A stretch of DNA of 38,040 bases from contig NZ_PNJW01000027.1 in assembly GCF_013822155.1 (NCBI RefSeq), positions 1 through 38,040 of the forward strand. Direction: 5' to 3'. The notes beneath the pieces were generated by a model. The model saw only the letters and a program-made list of their open reading frames with translations. It made no database searches and was not told the origin of the DNA. Below are positions 16,803-24,191 of the stretch, one piece after another. Each line of letters opens with the position of its first letter. Position 1 is the first letter of the stretch. A program made the position numbers and the translations under genes. Source of the DNA: Flavobacterium sp. (lineage in GTDB: Bacteria; Bacteroidota; Bacteroidia; Flavobacteriales; Flavobacteriaceae).

Positions 16803-17633
16803 ATGAAAGAAAAAAAATCCAAAATAGAAGTTCAAGGTTTTGAAATAGCAGTTGTAAACCAAAGTAACAACGATTATATTTCATTAACAGATATTGCCAA
16901 ACATAAAGACACTGCCCAAACAGATGACATTATTAAAAATTGGTTAAGAAACCGAAATACGATAGAGCTTTTGGGGTTTTGGGAAATGATTTATAACCCT
17001 AATTTTAAACCCGTCGAATTCGACGGGTTTAGAAAACAAGCTGGTTTAAACAGTTTTGTAATGACTCCTAAACGCTGGATAGAAAGTACTAACGCAATTG
17101 GTATTGTTTCAAAAGCCGGAAGATATGGTGGAACTTTTGCTCATAAAGACATTGCTTTAGAATTTGCCTCTTGGATTTCTATTGAATTCAAGCTTTACAT
17201 CATTAAAGAGTTCCAACGTTTAAAAGAAAATGAAAACGAAAACTTAAATTTAGAATGGAATTTACAACGTACGATTTCAAAAATTAATTATCAAATTCAT
17301 ACAGATGCAATAAAAGAGAATCTAATTCCTCTTGAAATTACCAAACAACAGGCTAGTTTTGTTTACGCCAATGAAGCTGATTTACTGAATGTTGCCTTGT
17401 TTGGAATTACTGCCAAAGAATGGAGAGAAAACAATCACGATCAAAAAGGAAACATAAGAGATTTTGCGACTTTGGAGCAATTGGTAGTTTTGAGTAATTT
17501 GGAAAGCATAAATGCTTTGCTTATTCAACAAGGTTTGTCACAAAGTGAACGACTTACTCAACTCAACAAAGTTGCTATTACCCAAATGAAATCCTTAGTT
17601 CGTTCCAAAGAAGTTAAAAAATTAAAAGAGTAA
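16803..17633 (+). CDS. KilA-N domain protein
   Basis: This 276-residue protein carries a KilA-N domain in its first half (about residues 10-140). It has YISLTDIAKHKD, DIIKNWLRNRNTIELLGFWE, TPKRWIESTNAIGI and GRYGGTFAHKDIALEFASWISIEFKLYIIKEFQRL. KilA-N is a DNA-binding domain common in phages, large DNA viruses and chromosomal islands. The second half is helical, with a coiled-coil-like start (RLKENENENLNLEWNLQ), and has no catalytic motif I can name. It sits inside the catabolic cluster, ending 3 bases before the CoA ligase gene. It may be a passenger from mobile DNA or, less likely, a regulator adopted by the cluster. A perfect 26-base palindrome lies within its coding sequence (17006-17031). 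Confidence 0.88.
   Translation: MKEKKSKIEVQGFEIAVVNQSNNDYISLTDIAKHKDTAQTDDIIKNWLRNRNTIELLGFWEMIYNPNFKPVEFDGFRKQAGLNSFVMTPKRWIESTNAIGIVSKAGRYGGTFAHKDIALEFASWISIEFKLYIIKEFQRLKENENENLNLEWNLQRTISKINYQIHTDAIKENLIPLEITKQQASFVYANEADLLNVALFGITAKEWRENNHDQKGNIRDFATLEQLVVLSNLESINALLIQQGLSQSERLTQLNKVAITQMKSLVRSKEVKKLKE
17006..17031. repeat. 26-base perfect palindrome inside the KilA-N gene
   Basis: The arms TAAACCCGTCGAA and TTCGACGGGTTTA meet at 17018/17019 with no spacer. It encodes the residues around KPVEFDGFRK. In RNA it would be a strong GC-containing hairpin within an AT-rich gene. Confidence 0.8.
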
Positions 17634-17636
17634 TCA

Positions 17637-19229
17637 ATGAAACACTTCCAAGACAACTTCGCCCATGATTCCTTACCGAGTATTGACTTGCAACCGACCT
17701 ATTTAAAAGGTTGGTACGAGAACGAAATGCTTAATTGTGTCGAACGTCTTTTAGATTCTCACATCAAAAATGGTAATGGAAACAATCCTTGTCTTCGAAC
17801 CTTCAAAAAAACGTGGACGTATCAGGATTTGTTTGAAAAAGCCAATCAAATTGCTCATGTTTTAGTAGATGACTTAGGTTTGCAATCCGGAAACCGTGTT
17901 CTCATTCGGTCTGCGAATAACCCAATGATGGTGGCGTTATGGTTTGGAATTTTAAAAGCGGGCGGAATTGTCGTTGCAACCATGCCTTTGTTGCGTTCGA
18001 AAGAATTAACAACTATCATCGACTGTGCCGAAATATCCCACGTGTTTTGCGACATTGCGTTGGAAGAAGAAATGAATCATGTACATTCTGATTTCTTAAA
18101 AAGAGTCTGCAAATTTTGTGGTTCTGAAAGTGGCACTTCCGAATTGGAAAACTTAGCAATGAACAAACCCAAAACGTTTGATAATTTCCATTCAAAATCG
18201 GATAGTGTTGCCTTAATCGGATTTACTTCCGGAACGACGGGTTTGCCTAAAATGACGGCTCATTACCACAAAGATATTTTGAATAGTTGTGAAGCGTTTC
18301 CAAACTATTCGCTTCAACCGACACCAAATGATATATTTACCGGTAGTCCGCCACTGGGTTTTACCTTTGGTTTGGGTGGATTGGTTTTGTTTCCTTTGTA
18401 TTTTGGAGCTTCTACTTTTTTAATCGAAAAACCTACACCGGATAGTTTATTGGAAGCTATTCAGGAACATAAAATTACTATTTGTTTTACAGCTCCAACT
18501 GCTTGGAGAGTCATTACTACAAAAGTAAAAGAGTACGATGTTTCCAGCCTTCGCAAATGTGTCTCTGCCGGTGAAACCTTGCCGTTAAAAGTTTGGGAAG
18601 ATTGGCACAACGCCACCGGTTTAAAAATCATTGACGGAATCGGTGCGACAGAAATGCTACACATATTTATCTCTTCCAACGAAGACAACATGAAACCCGG
18701 TTCAACAGGATTAGTGGTTACAGGTTATGAAGCGAAAATCATAGATTTAAAAGGCAATGAAGTTGCCAGAAACGAACCCGGCCGTTTAGCCGTTCGCGGA
18801 ATTACAGGTTGCAAATACCTCAATCGCACTGATAAACAACAAGAATATGTACAAAACGGATGGAATTTAACGGGTGATATTTTTAAACAAGATGCCGACG
18901 GTTACTTCTGGTTTATCGCTCGTGGCGACGATATGATCATATCTTCCGGCTATAATATTGCAGCAATTGAAGTAGAATCCGTACTTTTAACCCACGAAGA
19001 AATTTTGGAATGTGCCGTTGTTGGTTTACCTGATTCTGAACGTGGGATGTTGGTTTGTGCTCATATTGTTTTAAAAGACGCATCTAAAGCAACAGATAAT
19101 ATGAAAAACCATATTCAACACTGGTTCAAAGAAGTAGCAGCACCGTATAAATACCCTAGAGTGATTTATTTTACAGAGGTTTTACCAAAAACGGAGACAG
19201 GGAAAATACAACGGTTTAAGTTAAAGTAG
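17637..19229 (+). CDS. 2-aminobenzoate/benzoate-CoA ligase family protein
   Basis: This 530-residue AMP-forming acyl-CoA ligase has the P-loop TSGTTGLPK (residues 197-205), the substrate/adenylate region VSAGETLPLKVWEDWHNATG then DGIGATEMLHIF, the hinge region GDDMIISSGYNI, and the C-terminal catalytic Lys523 in PKTETGKIQRF. The IGATEMLHIF motif and overall length are those of benzoate- and 2-aminobenzoate-CoA ligases rather than fatty acyl-CoA ligases. It would make the CoA thioester of anthranilate or salicylate, which is the substrate of the fused hydroxylase encoded upstream. It follows the KilA-N gene by 3 bases. Which 2-substituent is used cannot be decided from sequence alone; the nitrilase homologue downstream favours the amino compound. 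Confidence 0.9.
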   Translation: MKHFQDNFAHDSLPSIDLQPTYLKGWYENEMLNCVERLLDSHIKNGNGNNPCLRTFKKTWTYQDLFEKANQIAHVLVDDLGLQSGNRVLIRSANNPMMVALWFGILKAGGIVVATMPLLRSKELTTIIDCAEISHVFCDIALEEEMNHVHSDFLKRVCKFCGSESGTSELENLAMNKPKTFDNFHSKSDSVALIGFTSGTTGLPKMTAHYHKDILNSCEAFPNYSLQPTPNDIFTGSPPLGFTFGLGGLVLFPLYFGASTFLIEKPTPDSLLEAIQEHKITICFTAPTAWRVITTKVKEYDVSSLRKCVSAGETLPLKVWEDWHNATGLKIIDGIGATEMLHIFISSNEDNMKPGSTGLVVTGYEAKIIDLKGNEVARNEPGRLAVRGITGCKYLNRTDKQQEYVQNGWNLTGDIFKQDADGYFWFIARGDDMIISSGYNIAAIEVESVLLTHEEILECAVVGLPDSERGMLVCAHIVLKDASKATDNMKNHIQHWFKEVAAPYKYPRVIYFTEVLPKTETGKIQRFKLK

Positions 19230-19232
19230 AGA

Positions 19233-19256
19233 AGTATTAAGATGAGAGTATTAAGA
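19233..19256. repeat. AGTATTAAGA-type intergenic repeat (copy 2)
   Basis: This is a 22-of-24 match to 16163-16186. It starts 4 bases after the ligase stop codon and ends 8 bases before the next lipoprotein gene. Confidence 0.6.
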
Positions 19257-19264
19257 CATTAGGT

Positions 19265-19849
19265 ATGAAAACAAAATTTATTTTACTTTTTTTGGTCATC
19301 TATTCTTCATGTATCTCACAAGAAAATGAAGCTCTTGATTCAATTTTTAACCAAACAAAAAATATTGAAATCATGGCTTTTTATGACAGGGAAAAATGGG
19401 ATCGCGAAGATAGTTTTACGGATGTCAACTACATAAAAAACAACACTATTGAAATAAAAGAAAAATATGTAAGAAATAGAATTCTTTTAGACCAAGATCA
19501 AATAAACAAATTGAAATCAGAATTAGAAAAATGTAAAACTGAAGATGTCGAGCCTGCTGATTGTTATTGGCCTAGACATGTTCTAATTTTCACCAACACT
19601 AAAAATGAAATATTTGGGTATATTGAAATATGTTTTAGTTGTAGTAATACACTATCGTCAAAAAATCTTCAATTCTTGGAACGCTGTGCTTTGAAACAAG
19701 AAAAATTATTTAAAGAATTTGGAATAACTTATTTTGAAGAAACAGACGAAGAAATTAAAGAGTTAAATAGAAAAAGAGAAGAAAAACAGAGCAAATTTGA
19801 AGAAAAAATGAAAGCTATTGAAGACAAAAATAAAATAAACAATGACTAA
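19265..19849 (+). CDS. Small lipoprotein of unknown function
   Basis: This 194-residue protein has a short signal peptide with a lipobox (VIYSSC, lipidated Cys16). The mature part contains DREKWDREDSFTDVNY, a Cys pair region (EKCKTEDVEPADCYWPRHVLIF), a second Cys segment (YIEICFSCSNTL) and a long charged C-terminal helix (residues about 155-194, EEIKELNRKREEKQSK) that looks like a coiled coil. I do not recognise the family. Its last 8 bases overlap the start of the thioesterase gene, which suggests translational coupling despite no evident role in aromatic degradation. Confidence 0.75.
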   Translation: MKTKFILLFLVIYSSCISQENEALDSIFNQTKNIEIMAFYDREKWDREDSFTDVNYIKNNTIEIKEKYVRNRILLDQDQINKLKSELEKCKTEDVEPADCYWPRHVLIFTNTKNEIFGYIEICFSCSNTLSSKNLQFLERCALKQEKLFKEFGITYFEETDEEIKELNRKREEKQSKFEEKMKAIEDKNKINND

Positions 19850-20264
19850 AACTTTCACCAAACAAGAAAAAATAAAATTCAAACACATCGACTACGCCGG
19901 TATCGTTTTCTATCCACGCTTTTTAGAAATGCTTAACGATTTAGTGGAAGATTGGTTTGAAGAAGCACTCGACCGACCTTTTTCCAAAATGCACGAAACC
20001 AATGGTATTCCAACCGTTGATTTGAAAATACAATTCAAAAACCCAGCTCGATTGGGAGAAGTCTTAACCAAAAAATTATGGGTAAAAGACCTTGGCTTTG
20101 CTTCAGTTTTATGCGGATTTCAATTTGTAAATGAAAATAACATAACCGTTTTAGAAGGCGAAGTAACCCTTGTCAATGTAAAAATAGCCGATGACCGTGA
20201 AAAAATTAAAGCAGAAGGTTTTACAGAAGAAATGAAAAATAAAATTATGAATTACAAATTATGA
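19842..20264 (+). CDS. Hotdog acyl-CoA thioesterase (4HBT/YbgC type)
   Basis: This 140-residue protein has the 4-hydroxybenzoyl-CoA thioesterase motif HIDYAGIVFYPRFLEMLNDLVEDWF, with the catalytic Asp17, and the following strands TVDLKIQFKNPARLGE and KLWVKDLGFASVL. It would hydrolyse the hydroxylated aromatic CoA ester (gentisyl-CoA or 5-hydroxyanthraniloyl-CoA) to the free acid for the ring-cleaving dioxygenase. The position between CoA ligase and dioxygenase fits this. The final residues (KIMNYKL) are encoded by the first unit of a 13-base tandem repeat that continues past the stop codon. Confidence 0.88.
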   Translation: MTKTFTKQEKIKFKHIDYAGIVFYPRFLEMLNDLVEDWFEEALDRPFSKMHETNGIPTVDLKIQFKNPARLGEVLTKKLWVKDLGFASVLCGFQFVNENNITVLEGEVTLVNVKIADDREKIKAEGFTEEMKNKIMNYKL

Positions 20265-20269
20265 ATTAC
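20243..20269. repeat. Tandem repeat AATTATGAATTAC spanning a stop codon
   Basis: Two copies of the 13-mer (20243-20255 and 20257-20269) straddle the thioesterase stop at 20262-20264. Related AATTCATAATTCG and AATTCGTAATTT segments follow up to about 20321, and AATTCATAA can pair with TTATGAATT. This is repeat-derived spacer that supplies the last codons of the gene. Confidence 0.6.
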
Positions 20270-20326
20270 GTTTTAATCTCGTTTTCAATTCATAATTCGT
20301 AATTTTAAATTCGTAATTTAAAAACT

Positions 20327-21307
20327 ATGAACTTTCCAAAATTCAAAGCCGCCGCCGTCCAAACTTCCCCCGTTTTTTTAAACGTGGAAAAAACTATTGA
20401 AAAAGCCATTTCTTTTATAAAAGAAGCTAATTCAAACGGAGCCCAATTAATCGCTTTCCCGGAAGTGTTTGTCGCTGGATATCCCTATTGGAATTGGATT
20501 ATGACACCCGTTCAAGGCAGCAAATGGTATGAACAATTGTATAAAAATTCAGTCGCTGTTACCGATGAGTCGATGAAACCACTATTCAAAGCAGCAAAAG
20601 ATTTCAATATGCACATTGTTATCGGAATCAATGAACGTGGCGATAGTTATGGCGAAATTTACAACACCAATCTCATCATTGATAACAAAGGAATTTTAAT
20701 AGGCAAACACCGAAAGTTAGTCCCAACCTGGGCAGAAAAACTTACGTGGTCAAGCGGAGATGGTTCCTCGTTAAAAGTATACAAAACCGGAATCGGCCCT
20801 ATTGGAACCTTAGCGTGTGGTGAAAACACCAATACGCTAGCTCGATTTACGTTATTATCGCAAGGCGAATTGATTCACATTGCCAATTACATTTCACTTC
20901 CCGTGGCTCCACCCGATTACAATATGGCGGAAGCAATTAAAATCCGTGCCGCTGCTCATTCGTTTGAAGGAAAATTATTTACCGTTGTTTCCTGTTCCAC
21001 CATTTCGAAAGAAATTATGGATGTTTTGAAACCGGATGTACCGAATATTGAAGAGTTATTGACTCGAAAAAGTTCCGCTTTCTCCGGAATTATTGGTCCA
21101 AACGGAGCAGTTGTGGGCGAACCATTAATTGATGACGAAGGAATTGTGTATGCCGATATTGATTTGGAGAAATGCATCCAACCCAAACAGATGCACGATA
21201 TTTTGGGACATTACAACCGATTTGATATCTTTGATTTACGAGTAAATACCGCTCCCACAAGAAAGATTACCTTTATTGATAATCATGAGGAGTTTAATAA
21301 AAAATAA
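20327..21307 (+). CDS. Nitrilase-superfamily C-N hydrolase, candidate maleamate amidase
   Basis: This 326-residue member of branch 1 of the nitrilase superfamily has a clear Glu-Lys-Cys triad: Glu46 in IAFPEVFVAGYP, Lys130 in GKHRKLVPTWAEKLTW and Cys164 in LACGENTNTLARF. The motif around Cys164 is that of true nitrilases. The length is near the family norm. Its gene is 5 bases upstream of the ring-cleaving dioxygenase gene, so it surely belongs to the pathway. I infer a deamidating step. If the ring substrate carries a 2-amino group, cleavage produces an amide (maleamylpyruvate, then maleamate), which this enzyme could hydrolyse to maleate and ammonia. A nitrile or another amide as substrate remains possible. 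Confidence 0.88.
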   Translation: MNFPKFKAAAVQTSPVFLNVEKTIEKAISFIKEANSNGAQLIAFPEVFVAGYPYWNWIMTPVQGSKWYEQLYKNSVAVTDESMKPLFKAAKDFNMHIVIGINERGDSYGEIYNTNLIIDNKGILIGKHRKLVPTWAEKLTWSSGDGSSLKVYKTGIGPIGTLACGENTNTLARFTLLSQGELIHIANYISLPVAPPDYNMAEAIKIRAAAHSFEGKLFTVVSCSTISKEIMDVLKPDVPNIEELLTRKSSAFSGIIGPNGAVVGEPLIDDEGIVYADIDLEKCIQPKQMHDILGHYNRFDIFDLRVNTAPTRKITFIDNHEEFNKK

Positions 21308-21312
21308 CAATA

Positions 21313-22419
21313 ATGGACGCAAAACATTCAGACGATGTATACGGTAGAGCCCGAGTTCAAGACTCCGATGAACTAAAAGCCTACTATAAAGAATTAGAAA
21401 ATTTAGGAGCAGGTGCTCTATGGACAGTGGCCAACGATATCGAACCTTGGGAGCCACGAGCCAACTCTGTACCAATGTTATGGAAATACGATGATTTACG
21501 GGAATTAGTCTTGAAATCCTCCGAACTAGTAACACCGGAACAAGCAGGACGCCGAGTGGTGTATTTAGTCAACGATAAACGAAAAGAGGTGGCAGCCGCA
21601 GTAGGATGGTTATACACTGGCATTCAAGTGACTCGTCCGGGAGAATTTACTTCCGCTCATCGTCACCGTGCCTCTGCCCTTCGTTTCATCATGGAAGGCG
21701 AAAAAGGATACACGGTCGTAGATGGCAATAAAATTATGTTGGAAGTTAACGACTTTGTGATAACACCCAATTCAACTTGGCACGAACACGGCGTGGAAGA
21801 AGGCGGAAAAACCTGTATTTGGCAAGACGGTCTCGATATTCCGTTAGTAAACGCCTTAGAAGCTAACGATTATGCAGTTTTAGAAGGCAAACAGCAATTA
21901 GTTGCACCGTTAAACTATTCTCCCATTACTTATGGTTGTGCTGGTTTAATTCCTGCGGATAAAGCATGGGACAAATCGTATTCGCCACTTTTCAAATATT
22001 CGTGGTCAAAGGTATATCCGACATTATTAGAAGCTCAAAAAGTGAATGATGTCAATTCGTTTGATGGTGTTTTTATGAAATATTCCAATCCGTTAACAGG
22101 TGGACACGTGATGCAAACGATGGGAGCCTCAATGCAACTATTACCCGCCGATTTCAAAGGAAAAGCCCACAAACATACCGGTTCTTTTGTCTATCAATGT
22201 GCCAAAGGGAAAGGCTATTCGATTATCAACGGAAAACGTTTCGATTGGAAGGAAAGAGATATTTTCTGTGTGCCGTCTTGGGCTTGGCATGAACACCACA
22301 ATGCATCAGATTCAGAAGACGCTTGCCTGTTTTCTTTTAATGATTTACCGGTTATCGAAAAATTGGGCTTGTATCAGGAAAGAGACTATCAAGAAAATAA
22401 TGGATATCAAAGAGTTTAA
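21313..22419 (+). CDS. Gentisate 1,2-dioxygenase-like bicupin ring-cleavage enzyme
   Basis: This 368-residue double-cupin protein has the length and layout of gentisate 1,2-dioxygenases. It has EPWEPRANSVPMLWKYDDLR, EQAGRRVVYLVND, the iron-binding H116-x-H118 in SAHRHRASALRF with the metal site completed by the His of STWHEHG (157-160), and a second cupin with KHTGSFVYQCAKGKGYSI and VPSWAWHEHHN. The enzyme opens the ring between the carboxyl-bearing carbon and the neighbouring carbon with O2 and Fe(II). With gentisate the product is maleylpyruvate; with 5-hydroxyanthranilate the same cleavage would give the amide maleamylpyruvate. The nitrilase gene is 5 bases upstream. Confidence 0.9.
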   Translation: MDAKHSDDVYGRARVQDSDELKAYYKELENLGAGALWTVANDIEPWEPRANSVPMLWKYDDLRELVLKSSELVTPEQAGRRVVYLVNDKRKEVAAAVGWLYTGIQVTRPGEFTSAHRHRASALRFIMEGEKGYTVVDGNKIMLEVNDFVITPNSTWHEHGVEEGGKTCIWQDGLDIPLVNALEANDYAVLEGKQQLVAPLNYSPITYGCAGLIPADKAWDKSYSPLFKYSWSKVYPTLLEAQKVNDVNSFDGVFMKYSNPLTGGHVMQTMGASMQLLPADFKGKAHKHTGSFVYQCAKGKGYSIINGKRFDWKERDIFCVPSWAWHEHHNASDSEDACLFSFNDLPVIEKLGLYQERDYQENNGYQRV

Positions 22420-22432
22420 TATCAACACAACA

Positions 22433-23140
22433 ATGAAAAAATTAATTTTAATTTTATTACTGATACCAGTTACTTCAATTTATTCTCAAACAAAGAATTT
22501 CATTGATTTACCTTATTTAGAAACATCCGCCAAAGTTGATACATTGGTAACTCCTGATCGAATTTATTTGACTGTTCTACTCCTTGAAAAGGACACAAAA
22601 GGCAAGATATCTTTAGAAGAGTTGGAAACAAAAATGGTTAACAAATTGAAAGTTATAGGAATTGATGTCTCAAAACAGCTTACACTAACGGATTTATCTA
22701 GTGATTTCAAAAAATATTTTCTGAAACAACAAGATGTTCAAAAAGCAAAAATGTATTCAGTTCTTGTTTACGATGCAAAAACCGCCGGAAAAGTAATTGT
22801 TGAATTGGAAGAAGAGAATATTTCTAATATAACTCTAGAAAAGACAGAATATTCTAAAATGGAGGAATTGAAATTAGAATTAAAAAGTCGGGCAATTTTA
22901 AAAGCTAAACAAAATGCTTTAGCAATGGTACAGCCTTTAAATCAAAAGGTTGGAGTAGCAATCTACATATCTGATTCAAATAGTAATAGTACAAATGTTC
23001 TGCAAGGTCGAGTTGGTGGTATCATGATAAGAGGAGCTTCAAGTTTAACAACATCTAAATATGAATATATAGCTGATGATATTGAATTTGAAAAAATTAA
23101 AGTTGAATCTGAAGTATTTGTGAAATTTAAAATTGAATAA
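22433..23140 (+). CDS. SIMPL (DUF541) domain protein, exported
   Basis: The ATG at 22433 gives a 235-residue protein with a good signal peptide (MKKLILILLLIPVTSIYSQ); a longer in-frame reading from 22187 runs through the dioxygenase gene and is not real. The mature sequence shows the SIMPL/DUF541 pattern: a first strand with VDTLVTPDRIYLTVLLLEKD, the middle segment YSVLVYDAKTAGKVIVELEEENISNI, ELKSRAILKAKQNALAMVQPLNQKVGVAIYI, and a final strand VESEVFVKFKIE. SIMPL proteins are periplasmic and poorly understood, in some cases linked to oxidative or membrane stress. It is a passenger in the cluster, 13 bases after the dioxygenase gene. Confidence 0.8.
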   Translation: MKKLILILLLIPVTSIYSQTKNFIDLPYLETSAKVDTLVTPDRIYLTVLLLEKDTKGKISLEELETKMVNKLKVIGIDVSKQLTLTDLSSDFKKYFLKQQDVQKAKMYSVLVYDAKTAGKVIVELEEENISNITLEKTEYSKMEELKLELKSRAILKAKQNALAMVQPLNQKVGVAIYISDSNSNSTNVLQGRVGGIMIRGASSLTTSKYEYIADDIEFEKIKVESEVFVKFKIE

Positions 23141-23194
23141 CATTAACCAAACCATAGAACATAAGTTCCTCAGTACCCTAGAACCTTTACAAAA

Positions 23195-24103
23195 ATGAAA
23201 CTACTCACCTACACCTTCGAAAACTCAAAACCCCGCCTGGGATTTCTTCACAATAACCAAGTAATCGACATGGAAGACTTTGGAGAAATATCTAATTTTC
23301 CACTTCCTAATGATATGTTGGAATTAATTGATTTAGGTTTTGAAATCATTGAAGAGATAACTGAATTAATTCGTGAAACTCCTGAAAAAGATTTTGAAGA
23401 AATCAGTTATGAATTGTCCGAAATTCAATTGGTTGCACCCATTCCAAAACCGAGAAAAAACATCATCGGTATTGGTTTAAATTATACCGAGCATGTGGCT
23501 GAAAGTGCAAGAACATTAGACACCACAGGCAAACTACCTCAAAAACCAATTATCTTTTCCAAACCACCCACAACGGTAACGGGCACTAATACAAATATTT
23601 TATTGAACCCAAAACTGACCCAACAATTAGATTGGGAAGTGGAATTGGCAGTAATTATTGGTAAAAAAGGAAAGTATGTCCCTAAAGCAGATGCTTTGGA
23701 TTATGTCTTTGGTTACACGGTTATCAACGATATTTCGGCTCGTGACTGCCGTCGTGAAGGTCAGTGGATTGTTTCCAAAGGACAAGACACCTTCGCTCCG
23801 ATGGGTCCGTATTTAGTGACGAAGGATGAACTTCCGAATCCGCACAACTTAAATTTATCCTTAAAGTTAAACGGGGTGGAAAAACAAAATTCAAACACGA
23901 AGTTTCTACTATTCAACATCAACGATTTAATCGAAGATTTAAGTACCGTTTTCACCCTTGAACCGAGCGACATCATTGCAACGGGTACACCATCAGGTGT
24001 TGGTGCCGGACGCACTCCACAAGAATGGATGTGGAATGGCGATGTTGTCGAAGCCACTGTGGAAGGAATTGGAACGATTGTGAATACGGTGAAGGAAATT
24101 TAG
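23195..24103 (+). CDS. Fumarylacetoacetate hydrolase-family C-C hydrolase
   Basis: This 302-residue protein has a short N-terminal domain (about 1-85) and the FAH catalytic domain. Its motifs are KNIIGIGLNYTEHVAES, metal-ligand carboxylates in LDWEVELAVIIGKKGKYV, GYTVINDISARDCRREGQWIVSKGQDTFAPMGP and ATGTPSGVGAGRTP. The family hydrolyses a C-C bond beta to a keto group with a divalent metal. In this pathway it would cut maleylpyruvate (or its amide) directly to pyruvate and maleate (or maleamate), as some FAH members do for maleyl- or fumarylpyruvate. Its neighbour encodes a maleate isomerase, which supports cleavage of the cis isomer without prior isomerisation. Confidence 0.9.
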   Translation: MKLLTYTFENSKPRLGFLHNNQVIDMEDFGEISNFPLPNDMLELIDLGFEIIEEITELIRETPEKDFEEISYELSEIQLVAPIPKPRKNIIGIGLNYTEHVAESARTLDTTGKLPQKPIIFSKPPTTVTGTNTNILLNPKLTQQLDWEVELAVIIGKKGKYVPKADALDYVFGYTVINDISARDCRREGQWIVSKGQDTFAPMGPYLVTKDELPNPHNLNLSLKLNGVEKQNSNTKFLLFNINDLIEDLSTVFTLEPSDIIATGTPSGVGAGRTPQEWMWNGDVVEATVEGIGTIVNTVKEI

Positions 24104-24139
24104 ATTTGAGAAAATAGAATATAGAGAAAAGACAATAGA

Positions 24140-24154
24140 CTTTGCGAACTTTGC
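24140..24154. repeat. Intergenic CTTTGCGAACTTTGC repeat
   Basis: It matches the 15-base segment 13838-13852 apart from a one-base insertion. It precedes the maleate isomerase gene and runs into further related sequence (GCGTAAACCTTTGTG). Confidence 0.45.
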
Positions 24155-24191
24155 GTAAACCTTTGTGCTCTTCGTGGTTAAAAAAAATAAT

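Noticed and set aside
16274..17633. Prophage remnant around the KilA-N gene
   Set aside because: No integrase, structural phage gene or attachment-site duplication is present; a single KilA-N gene is not enough.
22187..22432. N-terminal extension of the SIMPL-domain gene
   Set aside because: It overlaps the dioxygenase gene in another frame and the signal peptide starts at the ATG at 22433.
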